From positions 248,001 to 312,000 of the forward strand of contig NZ_JAHLPZ010000001.1 in the NCBI RefSeq assembly GCF_018918185.1: a stretch of DNA of 64,000 nt, in the 5' to 3' direction. Position numbers and translations under genes: made by a program. The DNA is from Eubacterium sp. MSJ-21. GTDB lineage: Bacteria; Bacillota; Clostridia; Lachnospirales; Lachnospiraceae. The notes beneath the pieces are model-generated. The model saw only the letters and a list, made by a program, of their open reading frames with translations. It did no database searches and had not been told where the DNA came from. Each line of letters begins with the position of its first letter. Position 1 is the stretch's first letter. Below are positions 28,438 to 36,349 of this stretch, piece by piece.

Positions 28438-28851
28438 ATGAATACATTTTCACTCAAGATCATAGCCTGTGATAGGGTGTTTTATGATGGACCATGTGAG
28501 ATATTGAAATTCCCCGGCTATGATGGACAGATGGCGATTCTGGCACATCACGAGAAGATGACGACGAATATTGAAGTCGGTGAGCTGCATTTCCGGACAC
28601 CGGATGGAGAAGAGCATGTGGCAATCTGTTCCGACGGACTTCTGAAGGTAAAGAATAACGAGGTTGTTGTACTTGTCTATTCGGCAGAAAAACCGGAGGA
28701 AATCGACGAGTTCCGTGCACAGGCTGCGAAGGAACGTGCCATCGAGCAGATGCAGCAGAAACAGAGTATCATGGAATACCACGTATCCCGTGCTTCGCTT
28801 GCGAGAGCAATGGCAAGACTGCAGGGACACGACCGGTACGAAGTGAAGTAA
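28438..28851 (+). CDS. atpC: ATP synthase subunit epsilon
   Basis: A 137-residue protein with the N-terminal beta-sandwich (FSLKIIACDRVFYDGPCE, then GYDGQMAILAHHEKM) and a C-terminal helical hairpin (from about residue 88, DEFRAQAAKERAIEQMQQK). This subunit joins gamma to the c ring and can inhibit ATP hydrolysis. AAAGGGGA lies upstream. It closes the operon and a strong terminator follows. Confidence 0.95.
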   Translation: MNTFSLKIIACDRVFYDGPCEILKFPGYDGQMAILAHHEKMTTNIEVGELHFRTPDGEEHVAICSDGLLKVKNNEVVVLVYSAEKPEEIDEFRAQAAKERAIEQMQQKQSIMEYHVSRASLARAMARLQGHDRYEVK

Positions 28852-28866
28852 ATAAAAGGATGAAAA

Positions 28867-28903
28867 AACACCCAACTGTTCACAGAAACAGTTGGGTGTT
28901 TTT
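28867..28903 (+). terminator. Terminator of the ATP synthase operon
   Basis: AACACCCAACTGTT (28867-28880) pairs perfectly with AACAGTTGGGTGTT (28887-28900) across a 6-nt loop, flanked by A6 on the left and TTTTTG on the right. It can work on both strands and so also ends the minus-strand ABC operon. Confidence 0.95.
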
Positions 28904-28929
28904 GTTTGTATATTTTTGGTGAAGTGGCA

Positions 28930-31236
28930 TTACTCCCGGTTCTTCAGTGCCTCTTCCATAGGAATCTTCCGGATCTTCTTATATTGCAGGAAACTTAATA
29001 ATCCGTAACATACAATATCCCAGATCACAACCTGAACATAGATAGATGTTCCGATATGAACATTGTCCAGCCAGATATCAAAAGTCCGGAAGAGATAGAC
29101 AATCATTGTCTTCAGGATGACCGTAGAAAGCGGCAGACTGATTGCTACACTGACAAGGACAGCTATCGCGGTTGAAATAATGTAGATTTTTCCGATTTCT
29201 CTGTTGTTGTAACCGAGAATCTTCGTCAGGGAAATCGATTCCGCATTTTTCTCCAACACAATCTTAGAGAGCAGGTAGATAACGATGACGAAGATAATAA
29301 GGGAAAGATATTTCATCAGAGGCATCATACGTCCCATCGAATCATTCATCTGGTCGCTTAACTTCGAATAGTCCGAAGGCCCCATCGTACTGTAGATGAA
29401 ACTGTCATCTAAATCATCCAGCGCTTTGTCAGAGAAATATCCTGTGAAATAATCCGCATCCTTCCCGAATGTGTCATTGTAATTATCAATGCTCATAAAT
29501 ACGGAGAAGGCCGCCGGGTAATTGAAGCTTCCGGCAATCCGGAAAGAATATTCTTTATCACCATATTTTTCCGCTATTTTAATCGTATCGCCCACTTTAT
29601 AATCGTTCAGTTTCATGAACGATTTTGAGACGATTACATCCCCTTTTTCTGCAGGCATAGAAACCTGTGTCAGATACTTTGAATTGTCTGCAATTCCATA
29701 TACAAGCACTTCTTTTCCGTCATCATCCGCAAGCGCAGTCAGACAGTATTTTTCAGCAGATGAATCGTCTAGCTCTACCGGTGCTTTGAGTGTATATTGA
29801 TAGTTTGCAATCAGGTGGTCAAGCACATTGTCTGTCTGGTCATTTAAGATTGGAAGCATGCTGGCGGAGAAGATAAACAGGATATTTGCCATCAGGATAC
29901 CAATCGCCATCGTGATATAGTTGGAGCGGTTCTGCAGGAGTGTACGAATCCGGAATCTTGTCAAAAACTTGAAGTCCGGAAGCTTTGTCACATGCTTTTT
30001 CTTACGTTTTGACAGGTCGTGCCGCAGGAAGTTAAGCGGTGACAATCCAAGCATTGATCGAAGCGCAAGGTAGTTGATCACTAACAGGATTGCAATCGGA
30101 ATCACAGTCGTAAGCAGAAAGGCGTTTGCATTCCAGACAACCTTGAATACAGGCAGAGAGTAGGAATGGTAATACATGTCCTCCATGAATTTGCGGAAAC
30201 AAGTATAGCCACCGATATTTCCGATCACTGCGGCCGCAAGGAATACGTACGTTGACGCAGCCATGTAATGCCGGATGATTTCGCCTTTTGTATATCCGGA
30301 AGCTCGCAGGGTTCCGATGGCACCGGCTTCTGCTTCAATCGTGCTGAAAGTCATAAGTGCGAAGATGAATGCAAGCAGTGCTATCATGATATAGAGCATC
30401 ATGACCGTGCTGTTTGTATCGCCATCCATATCTTCCCTTGTAAATGTGATCGCTTTATTGTTCTGCCGCATCAAAAAATCGGTCAGATAATTTCCCTGTG
30501 GAGCGAGCTGTTCGGACAATGTGTTCATCAGGTCTGTGCTTGCGTCATAAGAAGCCCGGTCATCAAGACTTCTGTCCGAGAAACGATAAGCAAAGCTGTA
30601 GGTAAGCTTGCTTTCGGAGAATTCCTTGAAATAATCTGCCGTGACAAACCCCATGGTAAATGTCGTTGCGCTGAACATCGAATCAGAGTTTTTCTCGAAC
30701 AGACAGCTATAATCCGGGACAGCAACTGTTCCGCAGATTGTTAAATCCTTTCCGTCAAAGGTGAGGGTGTCACCGATTTTGAGATTGTTGTTTTCTGCAA
30801 AGAGACGGTCGATGGCAAGTTCTCCGTCCTTCTCCGGGGCGTGCCCTTCAAAGATCGAATATGTATTCAACGCCTCGCGGTTTTCGTAGAGACGGATGGA
30901 ATAATTGCTATTGCCTTCAAAGGTGTAATCAAAATTATAGAAGTACTGTTTGTAGATGGTTGCTTTTGCTGTGCCTGAATCTGCCTGGTCAGCGATTTTC
31001 TGCAGGTCAGCGACAGAGATTTCACTGTTTGTAGAGAAATGTCCATCCTCCAATTTATATGTCTCGATACCATCGTCGTAGGTGTGCATCATGCTCAGGG
31101 AAGTAACCAGCATACCACTGACGATTGCAATCATAAATGTCAGAAACAAAAAGATAGATATGTATTTTCCTTTTTCTTTTCTAATATCCCGAAGGATGCG
31201 TTTACGCAGTGGATTTTTGATTGTTTTATCAGCCAT
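28930..31236 (-). CDS. FtsX-like ABC transporter permease (MacB/LolC type)
   Basis: A 768-residue permease with the duplicated FtsX plan: helix near the N-terminus, large extracytoplasmic domain, three helices (about 265-400), then a second helix, extracytoplasmic domain and three more helices near the C-terminus. The end EEALKNRE resembles the family's cytoplasmic tail. ATG 31236 is preferred to 31242, because TAGGTGA is then well spaced. It starts 10 bp after the ATPase gene and both form one operon. In Firmicutes such pairs export peptides or give resistance to antimicrobial peptides; the substrate is unknown. Confidence 0.88.
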   Translation of the reverse strand: MADKTIKNPLRKRILRDIRKEKGKYISIFLFLTFMIAIVSGMLVTSLSMMHTYDDGIETYKLEDGHFSTNSEISVADLQKIADQADSGTAKATIYKQYFYNFDYTFEGNSNYSIRLYENREALNTYSIFEGHAPEKDGELAIDRLFAENNNLKIGDTLTFDGKDLTICGTVAVPDYSCLFEKNSDSMFSATTFTMGFVTADYFKEFSESKLTYSFAYRFSDRSLDDRASYDASTDLMNTLSEQLAPQGNYLTDFLMRQNNKAITFTREDMDGDTNSTVMMLYIMIALLAFIFALMTFSTIEAEAGAIGTLRASGYTKGEIIRHYMAASTYVFLAAAVIGNIGGYTCFRKFMEDMYYHSYSLPVFKVVWNANAFLLTTVIPIAILLVINYLALRSMLGLSPLNFLRHDLSKRKKKHVTKLPDFKFLTRFRIRTLLQNRSNYITMAIGILMANILFIFSASMLPILNDQTDNVLDHLIANYQYTLKAPVELDDSSAEKYCLTALADDDGKEVLVYGIADNSKYLTQVSMPAEKGDVIVSKSFMKLNDYKVGDTIKIAEKYGDKEYSFRIAGSFNYPAAFSVFMSIDNYNDTFGKDADYFTGYFSDKALDDLDDSFIYSTMGPSDYSKLSDQMNDSMGRMMPLMKYLSLIIFVIVIYLLSKIVLEKNAESISLTKILGYNNREIGKIYIISTAIAVLVSVAISLPLSTVILKTMIVYLFRTFDIWLDNVHIGTSIYVQVVIWDIVCYGLLSFLQYKKIRKIPMEEALKNRE

Positions 31237-31246
31237 ATGCATTCAC

Positions 31247-31945
31247 CTACCAATCTAATTCCATCGCCGGAGTCTTTGCTTCGTTTGTATATTCTTTCCG
31301 GATCATACCATCACGGAGCTTGATCACACGGTCTGCCATGAGTTTGATGGCATCGTTGTGTGTAACGATGATGATGGTATTTCCGTATTTCCGGTTGACG
31401 TCTTCAATCAATTTCAGAATATCCTTGGAGGTATTGTAATCAAGGGCGCCGGTTGGCTCATCGCAGAGCAACAGATCCGGATTCTTGACGATGGCACGAC
31501 CGATGGATGTACGCTGCTGCTGACCGCCGGAAAGCTGGCTTGGAATCTTATCCTTATGCTCCCACAGACCAAGTGTATGAAGCAGGTCGTCGACATCAAG
31601 TGGGTTGCTTCCGAGGTAAGCGCCGACCTCAATATTCTCCTTGACGGTCAGGTTCGGAATCAGGTTATAGAACTGGAATACGTAACCTAAGTGTTCACGT
31701 CGGTAGAGAGTCATCTGCTTTTCGTTCATGGCAGACATGGCAGCACCGTTGATGATGATCTCTCCCTTATCATAGCTTTCGATGCCACCGATGATGTTCA
31801 ACAGGGTAGACTTACCGGAACCGGATGGCCCGAGCAGGACGCAGATCTCGCCTTTCCCGATACCGGTAGAAAGTCCTTTTAAGACTTGTACACGGTTGTC
31901 TTTTTCACCATAGAACTTTTCAAGATTGTTGATTTGTAAGAACAT
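31247..31945 (-). CDS. ABC transporter ATP-binding protein (LolD/MacB type)
   Basis: A 232-residue ATPase: Walker [11 protein letters not shown]-loop FQFYNLIPNLTV, signature LSGGQQQRTSIGRA, Walker B LLLCDEPTGALD, switch VTHND. The FYNLIP Q-loop is typical of ATPases serving FtsX-type permeases. AAAGGAGG precedes the ATG. It is the first gene of a two-gene minus-strand operon. Its leader is long (about 420 nt from a candidate promoter) and contains a 223-bp hairpin element. Confidence 0.93.
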   Translation of the reverse strand: MFLQINNLEKFYGEKDNRVQVLKGLSTGIGKGEICVLLGPSGSGKSTLLNIIGGIESYDKGEIIINGAAMSAMNEKQMTLYRREHLGYVFQFYNLIPNLTVKENIEVGAYLGSNPLDVDDLLHTLGLWEHKDKIPSQLSGGQQQRTSIGRAIVKNPDLLLCDEPTGALDYNTSKDILKLIEDVNRKYGNTIIIVTHNDAIKLMADRVIKLRDGMIRKEYTNEAKTPAMELDW

Positions 31946-31974
31946 GATTTTCCTCCTTTTAAATCGGAAATATT

Positions 31975-32197
31975 CATAATAATTGAGAATCCGTACGTTA
32001 TGTATGCACTACATATAAAGCACGATTCTACGCAGACGCGCTTTCGCTCGGTTCAATACATAGCGGTACTAAATTCGCTGCAACAGCAATAGATTGCTGT
32101 CACAGCTTATTAAGTACCGATGTATTTCAACGGTCTGCTTAAGAATTCGTGTTTATATGCAGTGCAAATAAAAGAATGACGATTCTCAATTATTATG
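31975..32197. mobile_element. 223-bp inverted-repeat hairpin element
   Basis: The ends CATAATAATTGAGAAT (31975-31990) and its exact inverse (32182-32197) start two arms that stay complementary, with small bulges, all the way to a centre ACAGCAAT-AG-ATTGCTGT near 32083-32100. The element codes for nothing and differs in sequence from the three-copy family. It resembles a MITE lying in the leader of the ABC operon. Confidence 0.75.
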
Positions 32198-32365
32198 TAG
32201 TTTCCTGATTATTAAAACTCCAAAATACATTAACTTTTTTGAATCATTTACATGCAAACGTATGAATATATGTTCATACATAAAATAAACGTGTAATACA
32301 GGTTTGTCAAGCGTATTTTCGCTTGATTTGATGAATGTTTTATGTATTTGGTTAATTGCCGTGGT

Positions 32366-32398
32366 TATTATAACGCAAAAAGTTAGTTAAAACAAACT
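32366..32398 (-). promoter_or_regulatory. Candidate promoter with an AGTTAGT dyad for the ABC operon
   Basis: On the minus strand TATAAT lies at 32371-32366, and the 18-bp dyad AGTTAGTTAAAACAAACT (32381-32398) lies just upstream, overlapping the -35/spacer region. One base breaks its symmetry. A closely similar dyad follows a TATAAT in front of the other FtsX-type ABC operon at 51416. TetR-family repressors bind such sites; no such regulator is in the window. Confidence 0.45.
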
Positions 32399-32450
32399 AT
32401 TTGTGCAGATTTTTGAGCTGTTGGGAAATTTTCTCATTTGTGGGTGGCTA

Positions 32451-32639
32451 GTTGGGTAAAAAAGTTTAGAAACGGGAAAATGCTCCAATGGGAAGAGTGA
32501 GAGAAGCAAGCAGGTTGGGTAAAAAAGTCGGGAATCGGGAAATTGCTCCAATGGGAAGAGTCAGGGAAGCAAGCAGGTTGGGGAGAAAAGCTCGGAAACG
32601 GAAAATTACTCCAATGGGAAGAGTGAGAGAAAAAGAAAG
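32451..32639. repeat. Tandem repeat, three units of 63 bp
   Basis: Units begin at 32451, 32514 and 32577 with GTTGGG and share CTCCAATGGGAAGAGT; they differ at roughly 10-15 positions each. The period is a multiple of three, which keeps a minus-strand frame open, but that frame has repetitive, unlikely composition and no good start. It looks like a minisatellite. Apart from it, the hairpin element and the dyad, 31946-32716 shows no gene. Confidence 0.8.
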
Positions 32640-32716
32640 TATGGATTGAGAAACAAATCACTCTGTGATACCATAGAAAAGAAAAAGAAAATGGCTCATA
32701 TCAGGAGGAAATACAA

Positions 32717-33958
32717 GTGGAACCGAAAGCAGTCGTGAATTTACGAAAAGGAGAAGGCCGAACCATCAAGGCAGGTGGACTCTGGATCTTCGACAACGAG
32801 ATAGAGAGTGTGATGGGAAGTGTGGAAGATGGCGATATCGTGATCGTACGTGATTTTGATGGATATCCGATGGGACGAGGATTTATCAACCGGAAATCAA
32901 AAATCACTGTGCGGATGCTGACCAGAGATGCGGAACAGGATATCAATGAGGCGTTTCTCCGTATGCGGGTGAAGAATGCATGGGAATACAGAAAAGCTGT
33001 GATGCAGGGCGATGATCTTGCCTGCTGTCGTGTAATCTTCGGGGAAGCGGATTTCCTGCCGGGGCTTGTGGTTGATCGGTTCTCGGATGTGCTTGTGGTG
33101 GAATCCCTCGCACTTGGTATTGATTTATATAAGGAACAGATTGTGGATTTGCTGAAAGAGATTATGGCGCAGGATGGTGTCAAGATCCGTGGCGTATATG
33201 AGCGCAGTGATGCGAAGGTGCGTAAGAAGGAAGGACTAGCTCCATATAAAGGATGCATCGGTGCGGAGTTTGATCCGGTTGTTGAGATCGTGGAGAACGG
33301 TGTGCATTATAATGTGGATGTAGCAAATGGACAGAAGACAGGATTCTTCCTTGACCAGAAATACAACCGGCTTGCGATGCAGAGACTGATCAAAGGTCTG
33401 ACCAGAGGAGAGCAGGAGACACCGTTGCGTGTGCTTGACTGCTTTACACATATGGGAACCTTTGCATTAAATTGCGGTTATGCCGGAGCGAGTGATGTGT
33501 TAGGACTTGATATTTCAGAGTTTGCTGTGGAGCAGGCGAGAGAAAATGCGAAGCTCAATCATTTGGAGAAGACTGTACATTTTAAAGAGGCAAATGTATT
33601 GGACGAGCTTCCAAAGCTTGCTGAAGCAGGTGAGCAGTTTGATGTCGTAATCTTAGATCCACCGGCGTTTACCAAGTCTCGCGAAGCAACCAAGAATGCA
33701 ATCAAGGGCTACCGTGAGATCAACCGGAAAGGCTTGCAGCTTGTGAAAAACGGCGGGTATTTTGCAACCTGCTCCTGCTCTCATTTCATGACACAGGAAT
33801 TGTTCACGAAGGTAATCGGTCAGGCTGCAAACAGCGTGCACAAGCGTCTTCGTCAGGTGGAATTCCGGCAGCAGGCACCGGATCATCCGATTTTGTGGGC
33901 GGCGGATGAGAGTTATTACTTAAAATTTTACATTTTTCAGGTTGTTGATGAGAGATAG
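32717..33958 (+). CDS. rlmI: RlmI-type 23S rRNA (cytosine-C5) methyltransferase
   Basis: A 413-residue protein: an N-terminal PUA domain (about residues 1-75), a linking RlmI-like domain, and a class I SAM methyltransferase domain (from about residue 210). The SAM site reads VLDCFTHMGTFALNCGYAGA, followed by DVVILDPPAFTKS; a catalytic-region cysteine pair appears in ATCSCSH. The E. coli homologue methylates C1962 of 23S rRNA. The start is GTG 32717, supported by AGGAGG eight bases upstream. It stands alone with its own ribosome binding site. Confidence 0.9.
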   Translation: MEPKAVVNLRKGEGRTIKAGGLWIFDNEIESVMGSVEDGDIVIVRDFDGYPMGRGFINRKSKITVRMLTRDAEQDINEAFLRMRVKNAWEYRKAVMQGDDLACCRVIFGEADFLPGLVVDRFSDVLVVESLALGIDLYKEQIVDLLKEIMAQDGVKIRGVYERSDAKVRKKEGLAPYKGCIGAEFDPVVEIVENGVHYNVDVANGQKTGFFLDQKYNRLAMQRLIKGLTRGEQETPLRVLDCFTHMGTFALNCGYAGASDVLGLDISEFAVEQARENAKLNHLEKTVHFKEANVLDELPKLAEAGEQFDVVILDPPAFTKSREATKNAIKGYREINRKGLQLVKNGGYFATCSCSHFMTQELFTKVIGQAANSVHKRLRQVEFRQQAPDHPILWAADESYYLKFYIFQVVDER

Positions 33959-33994
33959 TAGACATGCAAGTGTGTTAAAATATGGAGGTTTGCA

Positions 33995-34381
33995 ATGAAT
34001 AAACATATAGAGAAAGCAATGGAGCTTCGAAACGAAACTCCGATGGTAAGCAACTGTTCCCAGACGATTATGCGTTGTTACGCAGAGGATATGGGGATTT
34101 CAGAGGAAATGGCGGCAGGACTTGGCTGTAATTTCGGCGGTGGTATGAAATGCGGCGGTGTCTGTGGCGCAATCACAGGTGGGTTGATGGTGCTTGGTGC
34201 AAAAGGTGTTGAGAATCCGGCGAAAGTAAATGAGTTCCGGAGGAAGATTGCCGAGAATCATGATGGTATGGTGAACTGTGTGGATCTGCTTCGCGCAAAT
34301 GCGGCGAAGGGTGGTAACAAAAAGGAACATTGTGACAAGATGATTCAGGAAGCAATCACACTTATAGATGAAATGGTGTAA
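33995..34381 (+). CDS. C_GCAxxG_C_C family redox protein
   Basis: A 128-residue protein of the C_GCAxxG_C_C family. Conserved cysteines lie in NCSQTIMRCYAEDMG, LGCNFGGGMKCGGVCGAITGG and near the C-terminus (VNCVDLL, HCDKM). The family is common in anaerobes and thought to be redox active or to bind a metal or cluster, without a proven reaction. TGGAGG precedes the ATG. It follows rlmI by 36 bp and may share its transcript. Confidence 0.85.
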   Translation: MNKHIEKAMELRNETPMVSNCSQTIMRCYAEDMGISEEMAAGLGCNFGGGMKCGGVCGAITGGLMVLGAKGVENPAKVNEFRRKIAENHDGMVNCVDLLRANAAKGGNKKEHCDKMIQEAITLIDEMV

Positions 34382-34418
34382 TAAATACATAGACGAAATG
34401 GTGTAAAAATTCAATGGT

Positions 34419-34806
34419 GTAAATTTTTTATATGGTAAAAAGAATTGCCGTCGGCCCCTGTTCGGAGTCGGCGGCAGTGTATTATGAAAATTCAGAAATG
34501 TAACATAGATGAAAGATATAAAATAGAAGTTGTTAATTCCGAAACTGCACGCGGCGAAGCCTGGGGAACAGGCGGAGCGGGAACCCGCATTTGACCTTAG
34601 AGAAGAGGGAAGAATAAGCGGCAGTTTCGGCCTTTTTGATTTCGTGGGATGTGTGATTTTTTGTGCCTTCGAAATCTGGATGTAGTATACAACAGATATT
34701 ATAAAAAAGGGGGATTATTGACTGAACATGCGAAATTCCTGACTGAACTTCATTTTTAGGATATTTATATGATAAAAAAGATAAATAAATAATAAAAACA
34801 AAAATA
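34419..34806 (+). repeat. 388-bp direct repeat, left copy
   Basis: This stretch recurs at 35903-36290 with an offset of exactly 1484 bp and only scattered differences. It contains a hairpin with arms GCCGTCGG/CGGCGGC near 34446-34476, a candidate small RNA (34531-34638), and a stretch with two TGACTGAAC words. It has no coding frame of note. The two copies bracket a toxin-antitoxin pair and a transposase remnant. Confidence 0.9.
34531..34638 (+). ncRNA. Candidate structured small RNA, left copy
   Basis: TATAAAAT (34517-34524) would place transcription start near 34531. CCGAAACTGC (34539-34548) pairs perfectly with GCAGTTTCGG (34621-34630), closing a structure that holds GCCTG-GGGAA-CAGGC and GCGG-GAAC-CCGC hairpins, and CCTTTTTG follows as a terminator tail. 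The stems are kept in the second copy. It does not match a riboswitch or sRNA class I can name. Expression is unproven. Confidence 0.45.
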
Positions 34807-34860
34807 AAATATGAATGAAATTGTAGTGTTTTTTGTATTTAATCGTGCGCATAAAAATTA

Positions 34861-34920
34861 TTGACTCGGGTGTAATAATAGCGTATAATAAAAGTACGAA
34901 AAACCATACGATTTTTAGTA
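34861..34920 (+). promoter_or_regulatory. Promoter and operator of the toxin-antitoxin operon
   Basis: TTGACT (34861-34866) and TATAAT (34884-34889) are 17 bp apart, near consensus. Just downstream, AGTACGAAAAA and TTTTTAGTAC (34892-34920) form an imperfect dyad around the expected start site, in the place where YefM/YoeB complexes bind to repress their own operon. Confidence 0.7.
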
Positions 34921-34938
34921 CGGAAAGGAGTGCTTTAT

Positions 34939-35193
34939 ATGTTAGCTGTAAAAAGCATGGATGTTAGGAATAATTTCAAAAGTTTATGTGATAAAGTTTT
35001 TGATGGCGAAACATTGATTATTTCACGACCTAAAAATGAAAATGTTGTTATGCTGTCCGAATACGAATACAATGAAATGATGAAAGCCAAGAGAAATGCT
35101 GATTATCTTGCGATGATAGATAAATCTATGGCAGAAGCCGAAGCAGGTGGATTTATTACAAAGACCATTGCAGAACTGGAGGCTTGCGAGTAA
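34939..35193 (+). CDS. Antitoxin of the YefM/Phd family
   Basis: An 84-residue antitoxin. The N-terminal half (AVKSMDVRNNFKSLCDKV, then ETLIISRPKNENVVMLSEYEYNE) is the Phd/YefM DNA-binding fold; the acidic C-terminal helix would wrap the toxin. ATG 34939 has AAGGAG eight bases upstream and starts at the conserved residue block. The stop is directly followed by the toxin ATG, so the pair is coupled. As in the family, the protein should neutralise the toxin and, with it, repress the promoter. Confidence 0.93.
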   Translation: MLAVKSMDVRNNFKSLCDKVFDGETLIISRPKNENVVMLSEYEYNEMMKAKRNADYLAMIDKSMAEAEAGGFITKTIAELEACE

Positions 35194-35454
35194 ATGAACA
35201 TAGTGTTTACACCTACTGCATGGGAACAATACACCGAATGGCAGAGGGAAGATAAAAAGATGGTAAAGCGTATCAATGAACTTGTAAAAGACATTGACCG
35301 CAACGGGCTTTTAAATGGTATTGGCAAGCCCGAACCACTAAAGCACCGTAAAGCGTGTAGCAGACGTATCACAGACGAACACAGATTAGTTTATAATATG
35401 GATAGCAACCAAAATCTGATTATATACTCATGTAAATATCACTACGAAGATTAG
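35194..35454 (+). CDS. Toxin of the YoeB/Txe family (ribosome-dependent mRNA nuclease)
   Basis: An 86-residue RelE-fold toxin. Conserved elements are FTPTAWEQYTEWQ, GIGKPEPLK (catalytic glutamate), SRRITDEHRLVY (arginine) and KYHYED (C-terminal histidine and tyrosine). Compared with E. coli YoeB, the loop between PLKH and SRRI is two residues shorter and lacks the tryptophan. The active-site set appears complete, so the toxin is likely functional. Its stop overlaps the start of a transposase remnant by one base. Confidence 0.93.
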   Translation: MNIVFTPTAWEQYTEWQREDKKMVKRINELVKDIDRNGLLNGIGKPEPLKHRKACSRRITDEHRLVYNMDSNQNLIIYSCKYHYED

Positions 35455-35819
35455 CAAAAACCCCGAAAACTTCATTCCGTGAGCTGAAATACGCTTTGGG
35501 TGGCATCAACTTCCATTCTAAGAAAGACGATTTTATAAAAATGGAACTGTTTACACACTTTATTATGTTCAATGCTGTAAGCCGATCTATTGCCTGCGTA
35601 TCGGTGCCACAGACCAATCATAAGTACCCGTATGTGATTGATTTTAAGATGGCGTGTCTGATTGTACGAAAATACTACAGATTATACAATAACAAGCCAC
35701 CAGATGAAATGTTTGTAGAGATGTTAGCTTACACGGTTCCAGTAAGAGCAGGACGTTCTGATAAGCGAAACCTGAAACCGAAATCGGCAGTTTGGTTTGT
35801 GTACCGTGTGGCATAAGAA
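35454..35819 (+). pseudogene. IS4-family transposase, C-terminal remnant
   Basis: Starting at the last base of the toxin stop codon, the frame gives KTSFRELKYALGGINFHSKK and HFIMFNAVSRSI, the region around the catalytic glutamate of IS4-type DDE transposases. It has no start and lacks the N-terminal DDE domain. After TAA 35817 the same frame stays open to 35906 (WQEYRYSKTNNWDIDFENF), perhaps a second fragment. The break lies precisely at the toxin end, suggesting a deletion or insertion joint there. Confidence 0.75.
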
Positions 35820-35902
35820 TATTCGTGGCAGGAATATCGGTATTCCAAAACGAATAATTGGGATATAGATTTCGAAAACTTTCAGAAATATGTTGAAAAG
35901 TT

Positions 35903-36290
35903 GTAAAATTTCTATATGGTAAAAAGAATTGCCGCCGGTCCCTGTTTGGAGTCGGCGGCAATGTGTTATGAAAATTCAGAAATGTAATATAGATGAAAGA
36001 TATAAAATAGAAGTTGTTAATTCCGAAACTGCACGCGGCGAAGCCTGGGGAACAGGCGGAGCGGGAACCCGCATTTGACCTTAGAGAAGAGGGAAGAATA
36101 TGCTGCAGTTTCGGTCTTTTTGATTTCGTGGGATGTGTGATTTTTTGTGCCTTTGAAATCTGGATGTAGTATACAATAGATATTATAAAAAAGGGGGATT
36201 ATTGACTGAACATGCGAAATTCCTGACTGAACTTCATTTTTAAGATATTTATATGATAAAAAAGATAAAAAAATAATAAAGATAAAAATA
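35903..36290 (+). repeat. 388-bp direct repeat, right copy
   Basis: Second copy of the 34419-34806 repeat, same orientation. Compared with the left copy it has scattered substitutions, for example GCCGCCGG for GCCGTCGG, which improves the first hairpin. It begins at the last codons of the fragment following the transposase remnant and ends next to the terminator of the kinase gene. It also contains a second copy of the candidate small RNA. Confidence 0.9.
36015..36122 (+). ncRNA. Candidate structured small RNA, right copy
   Basis: Same arrangement as at 34531: TATAAAAT upstream, closing stem 36023-36032 with 36105-36114, inner GCCTG/CAGGC and GCGG/CCGC hairpins identical, then a T-rich tail (TCTTTTTG). 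The stretch just before the closing arm differs (GAATATGCT against GAATAAGCG) without breaking the stem. Confidence 0.4.
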
Positions 36291-36292
36291 AA

Positions 36293-36319
36293 AATACCAC
36301 CTTCACGGTGGCATTTTTT
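36293..36319. terminator. Bidirectional terminator next to the kinase gene
   Basis: CCACC (36297-36301) and GGTGG (36307-36311) with a 5-nt loop, extended by flanking pairs; T6 follows on the plus strand and an A-rich run precedes it. It mainly ends the minus-strand kinase transcript. Confidence 0.7.
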
Positions 36320-36349
36320 ATGTAAAAAACATGTTATTCTATATGAGAT

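Noticed and set aside
30268-30744. 158-codon plus-strand frame
   Set aside because: It lies wholly antisense to the FtsX-type permease, has unnatural cysteine- and histidine-rich composition and no ribosome binding site.
32434-32661. Minus-strand gene of 75 codons over the 63-bp repeats
   Set aside because: Its sequence is only a translation of the repeat (many S, H, F, P), it has no ribosome binding site, and the openness follows from the period being divisible by three.
34440-34476. GCCGTCGG/CGGCGGC hairpin in the 388-bp repeat as a terminator for the C_GCAxxG_C_C gene
   Set aside because: No T-run follows the stem in either copy, so it is listed only as structure within the repeat.
35194-35454. 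Toxin inactivated by loss of the tryptophan loop
   Set aside because: The loop between PLKH and SRRI is two residues shorter than in E. coli YoeB, but the glutamate, arginine and C-terminal histidine/tyrosine are kept, and shorter loops occur in the Txe/YoeB family as I recall it.
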